From Saccharum officinarum (lineage: Eukaryota > Streptophyta > Magnoliopsida > Poales > Poaceae): a stretch of DNA of 64,000 nucleotides. Below are positions 1-13,800 of this stretch, in pieces. Every line of letters begins with the position of its first letter. Positions within the stretch are counted from its first letter, which is position 1. The translations under genes were made by a program, and so were the position numbers. The notes under the pieces were generated by a model. It had not been told where the DNA came from, searched no databases, and saw only the letters and a list, made by a program, of their open reading frames with translations. Location of the stretch: contig CM036160.1 in the NCBI GenBank assembly GCA_020631735.1, positions 116,604,680 to 116,668,679 of the forward strand, read 5' to 3'.

Positions 1-1816
1 CACTCATCAGACAGAGGCTTCAATCCGTTCGTAGGCAGGCAGGCGGTGATAAGTGATAAGCTTCTGCCATGCTGCGTACCGACTGCCTAGTATGCGTCCA
101 ACGGCTGGACAAGAATGAACGACACGCCTCTCTCTCTCTCTCTCTGATAAGCACTCCTGTCCTGCCTCAGTCTTCTCTCTAGCTAGCTTCTGCTACTGCC
201 AGGAGGTTACCAAGACAAAGTTTAGTGACTGCATGCAACGCAAGTTTACCGGCGTTATATTTTATTATACTATACATGCCTCAACCAATCTGGAGCCGAA
301 GACTGCAAGCATACATGTGCCTTGCCTCTGAATTCCGATGAGTTTTCCTGCAGCTACAAGGGGTTGCCTTTTTTTTTTGTTAATCTTAAAAAAAACATTA
401 AACAAGGGGTTGATGGAGGGCCGGGTGTCCGCTGCACGTCGCCGCGCAGCCGATCCGTCCGAACGAACTGCTAGCAGACATGCGAGAGCATATGGGATGG
501 ATCATGGATCTTCTCATCGACCGCCCAGTTCACGACAAGATAGGCCAGGTGTAGTAGGAGTACTAGTATATGCTTCCACGTCATTCTAGTACAAGCAAGC
601 TAGGTCTAGGTAGCTACCTCATCATCATGTCACCAAGCACCGCTACCTCGTACATACTCCTATATAGTAAAACTTCATATACGAGAGAGTATATGTATAT
701 AACAAAAAACACACAGCGCGTACGTAGCACGTAGGGGTACGTATTATTATTAGCTAGATCCAGTCCAGCTCAACAGCTTTTAGATTCCAGATACACGCGT
801 GTGCCACATGCATCCTGACTCGTCGATCGGTAGAACACAGCACACAGCGAAGCGACGATTCTTCTAGCTACTAGATCAATGTCTTCGCTGGTTAATTAAT
901 TTCTACTCCTACACTTTATAATATAAATGAGTAGGATAAGATCGACCTAGTAATCTCATGCTCCAGAAAAAATAAATAAATTAAAACGATGATGACCCAA
1001 CAGAACTTTCTTGTGAGTTGTTGTTACTATTAGGTTGTTGCCGTGACAGGTTTTGTTTTGGTCCAAGTAATTAAGTCCTCAAATCTCACCGGAACCATGG
1101 ACGTACACGCATCGATATCATAGGTCACGGGCGCGCGGGGAAGGCGAAAGGCGACACGGAAATCAGAAGCAAGTTTTCCGCGGTCAAAAACGCCGGGAAC
1201 TGAAATGGATCGAGAGACAGAGAGATTTTGGATTTTCCGATAAGCGCGGAATATATGCAATGGAACTTAGCGTGACTAAAAGCAATGCATGGCATCGACT
1301 CTTCCATCCTTCACCCTCACAGTAGAGTTGGAACTAGTAAGACTCTAATGGTTGAGGACGGGTCAAATGGCACGATCTAAAGTACATACTGGAGCATGGT
1401 ACAACACGAAAACAAATTAATTTGCACCATGCTAGGATGCCTGCTGGCAAGAATGTGAGAGCCATATATATATGGTGTGTGTCTAGCTAGAATCTTGCAT
1501 TGGTATGAAAACACTCGTGGACACGTCTACAGCACTACAATATATATAATTATCTATTTCTTTTGCTATCCTACCAATTCTCTAATTCTAATTCTTGAAC
1601 GTACGGGTCACATACAAAGTAATTTCTTTTTATGTCACGAGAGGATAATGAAGCAAAGTAAGATATTTCAGGAATTGTTGTACTTGGGCTGACACAACGC
1701 GAAGGCACATACACAGCTAGTTTGATTTAAGTGATTTTAGAAATTGATTTATTTCTAGAGGTAGTGTATATATAATATAATTCTGGAGTATATACTTAAC
1801 TGCTACTATAGGAGTA
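1..1816. other. gene-free interval at left edge
   Basis: No coding potential that I can support. Short open frames occur on both strands but none carries a recognisable domain or splice context. The only clear structure is a CT microsatellite at 128-145. The sequence is AT-rich and typical of grass intergenic DNA. Confidence 0.6.
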
Positions 1817-1819
1817 TAA

Positions 1820-1952
1820 GGCCTTATTTGGATATATGTGTATTCACTTCAATCCACGTGGGTCAGAGTGGATTGGAATGAAATTTAGTTTAATTCCACT
1901 CCAATCCAGTTCAACACACGTGGAGTGGAATGAATGCGGATCAAACAAGGTC
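1820..1952. mobile_element. Tourist-like MITE (133 bp)
   Basis: The left end GGCCTTATTTGG and right end CAAACAAGGTC are imperfect terminal inverted repeats, and the element is flanked on both sides by TAA (1817-1819 and 1953-1955). A TAA duplication with this kind of terminus is the mark of PIF/Harbinger-type MITEs. The interior contains paired copies of a TTCCACTCCAATCCA-like motif in opposite orientation, so the whole element could fold into a hairpin. Confidence 0.7.
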
Positions 1953-1955
1953 TAA

Positions 1956-2570
1956 GTGGGAGCACCGAACCTGGCCAAAAGCCAGGTAAAAATCTTCCAT
2001 GCAGTCATGCACCATGCGTATGCATGTGCCCAGGTAACAGGTCAGGACAAAATTCTAGCTAGAACCAGCTGGTAGTACGTGAGAGTATCCTGGTACGCGT
2101 TCATACGTCATATGTGTAGTACGTACTCCGTATATATGTACGTGTACGTGCTTGTGCTGGGGTACATTTGCATGCTACAGCTTGGCCGCAGCACGGCAAA
2201 ATGCTCTGATATACTACTAGTATACATGGTCAGTCGTACTGTCCCTGCATGCGTGTGCCGTCAACTTATCAGGAGAGCAAGCTCCCGATTGGATTCCAGA
2301 TAAGAGAGCAAAGTGAATCGGGATTAGTGCAGGAGGAGATCACCAATGCAATGATTAAGCCAGCAGAACAAGGCGTGTCAGGTACACCCTTTTGATTCCA
2401 GGTACCACGTGCAGGCCACATGTTATGCTCTAGCAAGCAACCAGCATGCAGGAGAGTACCACACTACTGGAATATTGCTTCTTCTTTAGTGAGCTCATGC
2501 AAATTTTTAATAATAATGATATAGAGTACCATATACAATGAGCATTGAACGTACTACTACTAAATTTGAA
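1956..2570. other. gene-free interval
   Basis: I see nothing beyond short spurious frames; AT-rich intergenic DNA between two MITEs. Confidence 0.5.
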
Positions 2571-2798
2571 GTCGGTTTGGCAGACTTCTCGGAACATCTT
2601 TGAGGCTGAATATAGAAGAAGCTCTGTCAAACAGCTTTTTCACTTAGAAGTGATTTTATGCTGATTTTTTAAAGTGATTTTATATTTTACAGTTACTATA
2701 GGTATATAGTTTATCCTAGCGAGTCATAGAGAAGCATTTCCAGTTAGAGAATTAACTTCTATAAACAATTTAGAGGAGAGAAGCTCTGCCAAATTGAC
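2571..2798. mobile_element. MITE with TTTGGCAGA termini
   Basis: The left end reads GTCGGTTTGGCAGA and the right end, reverse-complemented, reads GTCAATTTGGCAGA, so the two termini are inverted repeats about 230 bp apart. The interior is AT-rich with no open frame. I could not establish a target-site duplication, so the superfamily is left open. Confidence 0.5.
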
Positions 2799-2802
2799 CC
2801 TT

Positions 2803-4329
2803 AAAAGGGGTTACATATAATAGTCCACAAAATAAAGAAAAGTAGAAACTTCCTTGCTCCAAACGTATTTATGGAGTAGTAGTGACCAAAAGTACTAAGC
2901 CAACTAACCAAAACGAACTTTCTTGTGATGAGTTCATGTTTGGACACCGGCTCTTCTCTTATCATTATCAACACCTTGAGAGCAATCCATCCCATCAACA
3001 TTCATTGGACCATCAATTAATTGGTCACGAGTTTATATTTTGCTTTATATATATTTTGCAGTCGTCAAAAAAGAACTCCGGGAGCCAACTGAATGCATGC
3101 AGAGACAGACGACGGATCAGAGTTTCCAATGCAGAGAACATGCAAGGAACTTGAATATATAGTATATACACTTCGAAAGGCAACTCCTCCCTCGTTCAAA
3201 GGTTTTTTTTCTCGATCACGCAAAAGGTTTGCGTGTCTTTGTCTTAAGGTAGAGAAAAAGTTTAATACAACACGCCTTAGCAGCGCCCTAGGAGGTTAGA
3301 AGAATTGTACATGATGCTCAGACCCACCCTAGTGTACTAAGTATATGTAGCTAGCTAGTAGTACTAGAATCCAAATCGAATTATTGTTTCCGGACCTGTT
3401 CAAACCATTGATTGTTGCATGCAGATGCAGGAAGCATGCATTTACCATGTCCATTTGTTCTTGTTCCCTTCATTTGTATTTTCTATTCTCCTCTTAAAAA
3501 AGGAAAAAAACATTTAGTTACTGTTCCTACACATGTTGCCATCCGTTTCATAATACTTGTAGTGTACAACTTAACGTGTATTCGTGTGCGCAAGAAAAAG
3601 AAAATAAGAAGGCATGTATGTGAGCATCTGCTTGTGTACTTTGTTTTACAAAAAAAAGAAGAATCAGGTGGAAAATATATAAAAACTATAATTACTCTAA
3701 AGTTTTGTTCATGCCATTGTTGATCTAATATCATGTATTTGAGATGTAAAGAATCACATTAGAGACATGCTTTGCTTTTTATTTGAAGAACACGAGCTCA
3801 TTTAAATGATAGAAATCAAATGATCGACAGACCATCTAGACGTGAACTTATAGCCATATCACAAATTCCAAACCCATTTTTATAATTCAAAAGGAATTTA
3901 GTAACAAATAAAAATGTGGTACAGGGAAGTTATCAGCACCTTTCTCAAAAAACAAAAAGGAAAAGAGTGAAGTTAGCTAAGACATGCCGACGTTCACATG
4001 CAAAAATAGAAAATGGTAAGGTTTCACATGCCGAAAAGAAAGATAGCGAAAAAAGGTCACAAACACAACTATGACATGGAACACCATCTTATACTATCCT
4101 GCAAAAAACCAAACATGACATGTTTTGAATCATCTCAAAACTCTGCATAAAAAAGATCCTAAAAAACCAATATATTTAAACTTGAGAGCAAACTCCACCG
4201 GGTTCCATGCTGCAAGGACGGGTGGCCGCAGCGGATCCACCTGGGCGATCCAGATGGCCACAGCCGCACTGGGTTGTCGGACAGCAGATCACCCGCTGCT
4301 ACGCTTGGAACACCGTGCACCGGAACGGG
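2803..4329. other. gene-free interval upstream of NHX
   Basis: AT-rich intergenic DNA that turns GC-rich from about 4190. Open frames over 4125-4730 are a product of base composition: they lack family similarity and overlap the promoter and 5' UTR of NHX. Confidence 0.5.
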
Positions 4330-4383
4330 CCAATCCCCGACAGCCACGTGCCCACCCCGCCAGCACCCCGTTCTCTTTAAATA
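4330..4383 (+). promoter_or_regulatory. NHX core promoter: CCAAT, G-box, TATA
   Basis: A CCAAT box (4330-4334), a perfect G-box CACGTG in the context CCACGTGC (4344-4351) and a TATA-like TTTAAATA (4376-4383) follow one another within about 55 bases. This lies about 500 bases before the NHX start codon, which is plausible for a GC-rich 5' UTR of about 470 bases. The G-box context matches an ABA-response element; that it drives salt or ABA induction here is inference. Confidence 0.5.
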
Positions 4384-4880
4384 CTCGCAGGCAGGCCAAC
4401 CGAAATCCGAAAGAGCTTCGCGCGAAACCATCCGAGACCTCCAGATTTCCAAGCCGCCTGCCGCCATTCGCGCGACGGTTCCGCCGCCGGCGCTCGGTCG
4501 TCTCTGTTGAATCTTCCCTCCCTCGCCGAGCTTTCCGCGGCTTCCTCGGGATTCTTCTCGGCCAGGACCGGCGGCGCACGAGGGGAAAGAAAAGCGTCGA
4601 TTTTTCTTTTTCTTTCCCTCCTCCGCGCGCGCTGTCGAGCTCTCTTCCGTTCAGATTCTCCGGTCGCGGCCAGCGTCGTCTATCTCCGGCCGTGGGAGTT
4701 TTCCTGGGTTGTTTGGGCGGCCAAAATTAGCCAATCCCCTGCTGTAAGTTAAGGCCGGCCGGGCTCGGCTAAACTTTGCGTCTTCTCCGCGGCCGCGCGC
4801 GGGGGGAGCGAGGGGGATTGGATTCTTGTTCCGGCCGACCCTCTGCCTGCCGGGGCCCGGATTGGAGGCGGACCGGCGGC

Positions 4881-7800
4881 ATGGGGCTCGGCGTGGTGTC
4901 GGAGCTGGTGCGGCTGGGCGTGCTGAGCTTGACCTCCGACCACGCGTCGGTGGTGTCCATCAACCTGTTCGTCGCGCTGCTCTGCGCCTGCATCGTCCTC
5001 GGCCACCTCCTGGAGGAGAACCGCTGGGTCAACGAGTCCATCACCGCGCTCATCATCGTAAGCACGCACGCTTCTTCACCTCCTGCTGTCTCCCTCCCTC
5101 GGCGAATGCCGATGCTCATTATAATGTCTGCTTTTGCTTGTCCGGCCACAGGGGCTTGGCACTGGCGTGGTGATCCTGCTGACCACCAAGGGGAAGAGCT
5201 CGCACATCCTCGTCTTCAGCGAGGACCTCTTCTTCATCTACCTCCTCCCTCCAATCATCTTCAATGCCGGGTAAGCCAGAGCCCAAAGAACGGCCATTGC
5301 TTCCTGGCACATACTTTTGCTGAATTCTGGTTTTGTTTGTGGAAGCAGTCACTAGTATATTTATTTATGAGGTTATTAAGGTTTCCTGGGAATCTCTCTC
5401 TCTCTGTGTGTCCACAGTAGACATGATTGAGTGGAGCGTTGCGGGCTGGTAGTGGTAGTAGGGTTCGATCTTGTTTTTTCTTCTGGGCCTAGCTGTCCAT
5501 CTTACGAATGTCTGGTTCATATTCTTGCATGTCGTAAGCATTTTTTTATTCCACCACTTTCCCCTTTCGGCAGGGCCGAGCCGGCAAAATTCAGGGCCCT
5601 GTACGAAACCCTAAATTAAGGCCCTTTTTTCATGAAAAATAAGACTATAATAAGTATGACTCTTGTATATATCAAGAATCTCATGCCTATTTTCTTTTAT
5701 AATCATCAATTAACTCCTTTCTAAAACGGAGTTAAATCTTGATCTATTATTTGTTTTTTGTTAAGTATATTGAAATTTGTTTGAATTAAAATTACATATA
5801 GGGCGTTGTCGCTGGCTCCAGCATCATGGTCCTACTATCGTACCCATTAGAAAAGTTAGCTGCATCTGTGTGGGCTTGATCCTAGAAAAGTTAACTGCAT
5901 AGTCACGCATCATCAAGTGATGGATGTAGTCAGGTAGGCAGTACCGCAGTAACATCGTAGCCAGCGGTAACTACCGTGCGCCGGGCGCTCGGAACTTGGC
6001 AGCGCCAATCTGTGGTAGCGCGGTGGGAAGATAACCTGCGAGGCCCCTGGAATTTTGGGGCCCTGTTCCCATGCACAGCTCGCACGCCCATGGGCTCGGC
6101 CCTGCCTTTCGGTATTGGTAGGTAAACATGACTCTTTGTTCTGTCGTTGCTCTGGAATAACCAGAGCTTGACTTGCCAGCTGCAGCTGCTGATTGGAATT
6201 CTTGGCCCTTGCTTGATGCTAGTGAGAATAAAAAATGTTTTTTACTACTGAAACGGTAGAATATACTATGACTGTGCAATGGGACTCCTCTTGGTTGATA
6301 TTGATACCATTTTATGGGTCAGTACGCAGTGCTAATCATCTGGCACCATGAGGGACCACGAGGGAGTGGTCCTGTTGCTTAGGAGTCCTTATCTGATCAG
6401 TTTCTGAAACAACCCAAAGCCATGGTAGTATGAACTTGCTGGAGGCTGCGGCATTTAAACCTTGCTCTGAAAGTTACTGATGTAGGACTGAGGTTGAAGG
6501 GATGCTGTGAATTGTGTGACTCCTTAAGCAGGAACTGAAGGGTCTTTTGAGTCCACATGGTTCTTTTACGGCTTACCTTAGCTTTCTGGTTCTTATACGT
6601 ATAATACTCAAGATTCTCACAAATATTTCCTCATCAGGTTCCAGGTGAAGAAGAAACAATTCTTCCGGAATTTCATGACAATCACATTATTTGGTGCTGT
6701 TGGGACAATGATATCCTTCTTCACAATCTCTCTCGGTATGTTCTTTCCAAGCATTATCCTTAATTTTTCCCTTGTGATTTTTGTACTGAGTTGATTTGTA
6801 AAACCTGTAAAAAGTTAGTCATTATATGGTAGGCTTTTGTGTTGTGCTGCTCCACTATGCACTTCCACTTTTTGGCATCTCTGATGTCTGCCACTCAATA
6901 CTATATTTCAGGTGCAATAGCGATATTCAGCAGAATGAACATTGGAACGTTAGATGTCGGGGATTTTCTCGGTAAGCCATCATTGCGACTTCCACATGAT
7001 GCACTCCCTATAAATAATGGTGTCACCATGTGGAGCCTCATCTCTTTCTGATCTGTCATAATTGCAGCTATTGGAGCTATCTTTTCTGCAACAGATTCTG
7101 TCTGCACACTGCAGGTTTGTTGTTGGAACAATCTCATGATCCCGTTCACTTTGAAATAGTATCTTTTTCTTAATGAAATTGAAATAGTATCTTGACTCTT
7201 GAGAGCGACCTGGTCCTTACATAGTAATATATTGTACTTGTCATCATTTTGTCGAAAACAGGTCCTCCATCAGGATGAGACGCCCCTTTTGTACAGTCTT
7301 GTGTTTGGTGAAGGAGTTGTGAACGATGCCACGTCTGTTGTGCTCTTCAACGCACTCCAGAATTTTGATCTTAACCACATCGATGTAGCCGTTGTGCTGA
7401 AGTTCTTGGGAAATTTCTGTTATTTATTCTTGTCAAGCACCTTACTTGGAGTGTTTGTAAGTCTGATACTCTCATTTATATACTGTATAACTATCTTGAT
7501 TGGATCAGTCAACAGTCAAAATTAATGTTCTTTATACCTTTGGCAGACTGGATTGCTCAGTGCCTACATAATTAAGAAGTTATATATAGGAAGGTGAGTC
7601 AAACTAAGAAACGCTTACTAGTCAACGATTTTATACACTTTGAAAACATCAACGATTACATAATTAAGAAGTATTAACTTGGCTGCTTGCTGTGCTGATT
7701 TCAGGCATTCCACTGACCGTGAGGTTGCGCTTATGATGCTCATGGCTTACCTCTCATATATGTTGGCTGAGGTGCACTTCTGATCAGATGTGGCATGGAA

Positions 7801-10800
7801 ATTCACATTTGTTGTCTTATTTTGTTAACTTTATTTATATGGTATTTGCAGTTGCTAGATCTGAGTGGTATTCTTACTGTATTCTTCTGCGGTATTGTGA
7901 TGTCGCATTACACTTGGCATAATGTGACAGAGAGCTCAAGAGTTACAACCAAGTAATTATTCCTTGTTATTTTCACTAGTAATGTTCCTGTTTTGTTTAA
8001 GAAATGAATGCTGACTGAATTTCTTTTGACCTTTTCATTCACTTAGGCACGCCTTTGCAACTTTGTCCTTCATTGCTGAGACTTTTCTCTTCCTATATGT
8101 TGGGATGGATGCCCTCGATATCGAGAAGTGGGAATTTGCCAGTGACAGGTTAGACACTGTACTTTTCACATATAGTTTGATACCTAACTTTAATATATAA
8201 CTTTCTTTCTGTTTGCAAAGACTGAAATTTCTTTGTTCCCATTTTCAGCCCGGGCAAATCCATTGGCATAAGCTCGATTTTGCTAGGATTGGTTCTGGTG
8301 GGGAGAGCTGCATTTGTTTTCCCATTGTCGTTTTTGTCCAACTTGACAAAGAAGTCTCCACTGGAGAAAATAACATTGAGACAACAAGTGAGTGATTGCT
8401 GCATAATTACAGCATCTTTCATCTTTTTATTTTTTATTTATAAAAGGATAATCTAATTTGGCTAACTGAATCCTTCGATAGATTGTAATATGGTGGGCTG
8501 GACTGATGAGAGGCGCCGTGTCCATTGCTCTTGCTTACAACAAGGTTTGTGTTCCTTGCCTTGTCCAACTTTGCACCCGCTCCCTCTAGAAGGATCTCCC
8601 AGTTTATTATCCAAGTTTAACTCTTCCTCTTGCAACTGCAGTTCACAAGATCTGGACACACTCAGCTGCACGGCAATGCGATTATGATCACCAGCACAAT
8701 CACTGTCGTCCTGTTTAGCACTATGGTGAGTCATCTTGTTCCGATATTCCTCTGATGCAATGTGTCAGTTTATCATGTAGCATGCCCGTGCCCTGACGAA
8801 TCTGCATTCTCACCCAAATAATGGATGCCCACCAGTCACCATTGAGCTAACCCAAAAGGCTTCCAAGTCGATTTTCGCGTCACACTAGTCACGTCAGGTG
8901 TCATGAGAATTAAATCTGAGTTTGTAGTGGCAAACAGGACCTTATCCTTTCTAAATAGATTACTGGCAGGACCATATATTGTTCCTAGAACTCAATCCGG
9001 TCCCCTCATCCTGTCTGAAGAGATCACCCTACTTTCATTGACTTTGTTCACATTAGCATTGCTTTCAAAATTGTTTGGAATTGTGTCTCTATTGATTAGG
9101 GCTAACCCTAGAAGGGTAGCTATATAGGTTCCATACATGGGCCACATGGGCCTTAGCCTCATGGGCCTAAACACATGCTCCAACACCCCCCGCAGTCTGA
9201 ACTACCGGCGCAGCGGAGTTCGAGGCTGAACAAGAAAGAACACACACAACCCCCCACAGACACAACTAGCTATCGGTGATGTTGAGGCTGGAGCGAAACT
9301 CGGCGAAGGTCGAGGACGGGAGGCCTTTGGTGAAGATGTCCGCGAACTGGGAGGTCGTCGGAACATGAAGGACCCGCACCTCGCCCATGGCCACCCGATC
9401 ACGGACAAAGTGGAGGTCGATCTCCACATGCTTCGTCCGCTGGTGCTGGATGGGGTTGGTGGAGAGGTAGACCGCACTGACGTTGTCGCAGTAGATCAGT
9501 GTGCTCCGGGAGGGCGGAGTGTGCAACTCAGCAAGCAGCTGCCTGAGCCAGGCGACCTCCGCCACGCCGTTAGCAACGGCGCGGTACTCCGCCTCAGCGC
9601 TGGACCGGGAGACCACCGGCTGGCGCTTGGACGACCAAGACACCAGGTTGCCGCCCAGGAAGACGGCGTAGCCGGAGGTGGAGCGGCGAGTATCCGGGCA
9701 CCCCGCCCAGTCAGCGTCGGTGTAGACGACGAGGTCGGTGGAGGAGGCCCGGTGGAGGAGGCCGTAGTCGAGCGTGCCTCGGAGGTAGCGGAGGAGGCGC
9801 TTGAGAGCCGTGAGGTGAGGCTCCCGGGGGTCATGCATATGAAGACAGACCTGCTGAACTGCATAGGTAATGTCCGGCCGGGTGAAGGTGAGGTACTGAA
9901 AGGCCCCGGCGAGACTCCTGTACGCAGTGGGATCGGCCACCGGTGGTCCCGCAACCTCAGACAGCTTGCCCTGAGTGTCGACCGGAGTGGAGCAGGGGTT
10001 GCAATCAGTCATCCCAGCCCGCTCCAGGATGTCCCGAGTGTACTGCCGCTGGTGAAGGAGGAGCCCGGCAGGACGGTGCTCAACAGTGACACCGAGGAAG
10101 TGGTGGAGCTCACCCAGATCCTTCATCGCGAACTCCTGCTGGAGAGCGGTGATGATCCGGCGGAGAAGTGGCTCGCTGGAGGCGGTGAGGACAATGTCAT
10201 CAACATAGAGCAGCAAGTATGCAGTGTCGGCCCCATGGTGGTAGACGAACAGGGATGTATCAGACTTGGCCTCCATGAACCCCAGGGTCAGCAAGAAAGC
10301 AGCAAACCGGTGGTTCCACGTCCGAGGTGCCTGTTTGAGGCCGTAGAGGGACCTGTTGAGCCGGCAGACCATGTCAGGACTTGTGGAATCGACGAACCCC
10401 ACCGGCTGACTGCAGTACACCGTCTCGGTAAGAAGGCCGTGGAGGAAGGCGTTCTTGACGTCCAGCTGGTGGACGGGCCAAGACCGATCAAGCGCCAGCG
10501 AGAGCACGGTACGGACGATGGCCGGCTTGACCACCGGGCTGAAAGTCTCATCGTAGTCGACTCCAGGGCGCTGAGTGAAACCCCGGAGGACCCATCGAGC
10601 CTTGTAGCGCTCGAGAGAGCCATCGGTCTGGCGCTTGTGGGTCCAGATCCACTTGCCAGTGACGACGTTGGAGCCTGGTGGCCGGGGCACCAACTCCCAC
10701 GTCTGGTTGGCGAGTAGCACGGCGTACTCCTCTTCCATCGCTCGGCGCCAGTGAGGGTCCAACAGGGCGTCGCGAACGGAAGAGGGTACCGGGGAGACCA

Positions 10801-13800
10801 CCGCGTCGCCGGTCGAAGCCTCGAGGGCACGAGGCGGCAGTGTGCCAGCCGCGTGCCGTGTCACCATCGAGTGAACATGCCGCAGGTGTCGGTGAAGCAG
10901 CGGCGGGTGGTCGACCGGCGGGGCACCACGAGCCGGCGGGGACTGCGGCGGTGGTGTCGGTGTCCCCGGTGGAGAAGGGACCGCGAGCGGCGGCGGCCGT
11001 GGCCTGCGCTGGTACACCCGTACCCGCGCGGCGAACCTCGACGGAGGTGCCGGGGCAGGTGCCAGGACGGGATCCGGCGTCGGCGACCGACACGACCCCC
11101 CGGGGCAGAAGCGGGGGACGAAGGCCCCGGGCCTGCACCAACTGGGGAGGACGGGGCCGCGCCCGAGGACGACGGGCCCGGACCCGCGGGGAATCCGGGA
11201 CAGGGGGCTGGCCCGGCGCGCGGCGAAGCGGTACCTGCAGGAGACCACGAAAAAGGTGGCTGGACCACCGGGTCAGTGGGAAACAGGGAGGGTGGGTCAG
11301 GGACCGGAGGGGTGGTAGTGCTGGAAAAGGGAAAGACAGACTCATCGAACACCACATGGCGAGAGATGAGAACCCGTCGGGAGGTAAGGTCAAAGCACCG
11401 GTACCCCTTGTGATCCGGAGAGTACCCGAGGAAGACACAGAGCGTGGAGCGAGGGTCCAGCTTGTGAGAAGAAGTGGCAGCGGTGTTGGGGTAACACGCA
11501 CACCCAAACACGCGGAGGTGATCGTACCGAGGCGGGGTACCGAAGAGGGCGTTGTGAGGTATGGGAGCGGGACAGGCAGCGGAAGGAAGGCGGTTAAGAA
11601 GGTAGGTGGAGGTGTGCAGGCCCTCAGCCTAGAAGCGAGCGGGAAGAGAGGCCTGAAACAGAAGGGTACGCACGGTGTCGTTGGTGGTGCGAATCATCCG
11701 CTCAGCCTTGCCATTCTGCGAAGAGGTGTATGGACAAGACATGCGCAACTGAACACCGTGAGAGAGGAAGAAAGCTCGGGAGGTGGAGTTATCAAACTCT
11801 CGACCATTGTCACACTGGACGGCCTTGATGGTGAGGCCGAACTGTGTAGACACTCAAGTAAAGAAGTGAAGGAGCGTGGTAAACGTATCTGATTTCACAC
11901 GAAGAGGAAAAGTCCACGAATAATGCGAAAAATCATCAACAACCACAAGATAGTACTTATAACCAGAAATACTCAGAACAGGAGACGTCTATAGGTCGCA
12001 ATGTACAAGATCAAAAATGCGGGCTGCATGAGAAGAACTAGAAAAATGAAGACGAACATGTCGGCCCAATTGGCACGCATGACACAGTTGCTCATCATGA
12101 GCTCGAGTACATGGAAGACCAGAGCTACGACTGAGCTGTGTCAGGGCATCACGTCCAGGATGGCCGAGGCGCCGGTGCCAGGTAGTGGAGGAAGTAGAAG
12201 CGGTGAAGGCAGCTGACAAAACGGACGGCGAAGAAGACGAAGGAGCCGCCGGGAAGCGAAGGGTGTAAAGGGGCCCGGTGCTGTCACATCGGAGCAGAGG
12301 ACGCCGGGAAGCCAAATCCTTTACAGTAAGACCAGAAGAGTCAAATTCCACAGAACAAGAATTGACAGCTGTAAAACGACGAATAGAAAGAAGGTTATGA
12401 ACCATAGAAGGAGCAACAAGAATATCAGGAAGACGAAAGGAGCCATGAGCACCGGCGGTACCCACAGACGTGACTGGAATACAAGAACCATTTGCGACCA
12501 TAATGGAAGAAGGAAGAGAGGAAGAGGGAGAGTGAAGCGACGAAAGTATACCGAGGTCAGGTGTGGTGTGGTAGGTGGCACCCGAATCAGCGATCCACTC
12601 GGATCCGACCGGATGCGTCAGGCCCATGGTGCTGAACGAGCGAGCCAGGGCTGCCTGGTCCCATCCAGCGACCCCCGGGAGAGTCCCAGAAGGTGGAGTC
12701 CACGCCGTAGCCGGGAAGGCGCCGGGTGGAGGACCAGCAGGGGGAGTAGGAGGAGCTCCGGTGAGCATGGCCACCGGTGGACGCGAGTCGGCCCCAGTGG
12801 TGTGGTAGGGCCACATGGAGATGCGCCCGGACCACGGGTTCTGGAAAGAGGGCCATGGTGCCCCCCTGCGGTACACCCGGTGCCGGGGCCTGGGTATGTC
12901 CACCCCGGCCACCCCCGCGACCCCCTCCGCGGCGACAACGACCGCCACGACCCCCCACCTCCGCTCGGCCCGGAGGGAGGAGGACCCAGGAGAGACTGCG
13001 GCGGTGGAGCGGTCGACCGCGGTGGAGCAGACGGACGCGGCGAAGTAGCAGCCAGGGCCGTCGAGGAGGACGAGGACGCCGTGGAAGTGGTGGATCCCGG
13101 CTGGAGGCCCTGCGTGAGCTCCTCCATAACGAGATCGTCACGGACCTCCAGGAAGGTGGGGAAGGGCCTCTGGCGGGTGATCCACGTCCGGAGGTGGGCG
13201 TAGCGGTCGCTGAGCCCCCGGAGGACGTTGAGGACCAAGATGCGATCCTCCACGGGCCACCCGAGGTCCCCCAGGGAGTCCGCCATGCCCTTCATCCGAC
13301 GGCAGAACTCGCCGACGGAGAGGTCACCCTAGACGAACGTCCGGAAGCTCGCGTCGAGGCGCAGAGCCCGGGCCTCGGCGTTGCCCAGGAACTGGCCCTC
13401 AAGGGCGAGCCATGCCCGACGCGCGTCAGGGGAGGTGCGGACGAGGTCGTGGAGGTCCAGAGAGATCGTCCCCAGGATCTAGGAGAGGACGATGCTGTCC
13501 AGACGAAGCCACGACGGGGTCTGGACGGTGACCGAAGCGTCAACGAGGACGTGGTCGTCGAGGGCGTAGTGGCGAAGAGTGAGAAGCACGAGGTCCCGCC
13601 AGCGGGCGTAGGAGGGCGACTCCGGCTCGAGGACGACCGGGACGAGGAGGCGAATGTTCTGGACCCCCCGGCCTGGTAGTGAAGCCGAGCCACGAGCGGG
13701 TCGGCCGGGTCGTGCCAGAGGACGGCGGTGTGGGAGGCGCGGCGTCCCGGCGAGGCGGAGGAAGTGGCCCCAGCATCGGCAGGAGAAGCGAGGAGGTGCT

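Noticed and set aside
4125..4730. 201-codon frame upstream of NHX
   Set aside because: Overlaps the promoter and GC-rich 5' UTR of NHX; low-complexity Arg/Pro/Ser composition, no recognisable domain.
4740..4880. 5' UTR intron of NHX starting at GTAAGT (4744)
   Set aside because: A good donor is present, but no convincing acceptor precedes the start codon, and family knowledge does not require it; left unannotated.
9365..10717. 450-codon plus-strand open frame
   Set aside because: It is the antisense shadow of the Copia RT-RNase H frame (9266-11248, minus); GC-rich codon use on the coding strand keeps the opposite strand open.
10678..11892. 404-codon plus-strand open frame
   Set aside because: Antisense to the Copia integrase tail and linker; arginine- and glycine-rich composition, no domain.
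12397..13679. Long plus-strand frames (268 and 300 codons)
   Set aside because: Antisense shadows of Copia gag; no homology of their own.
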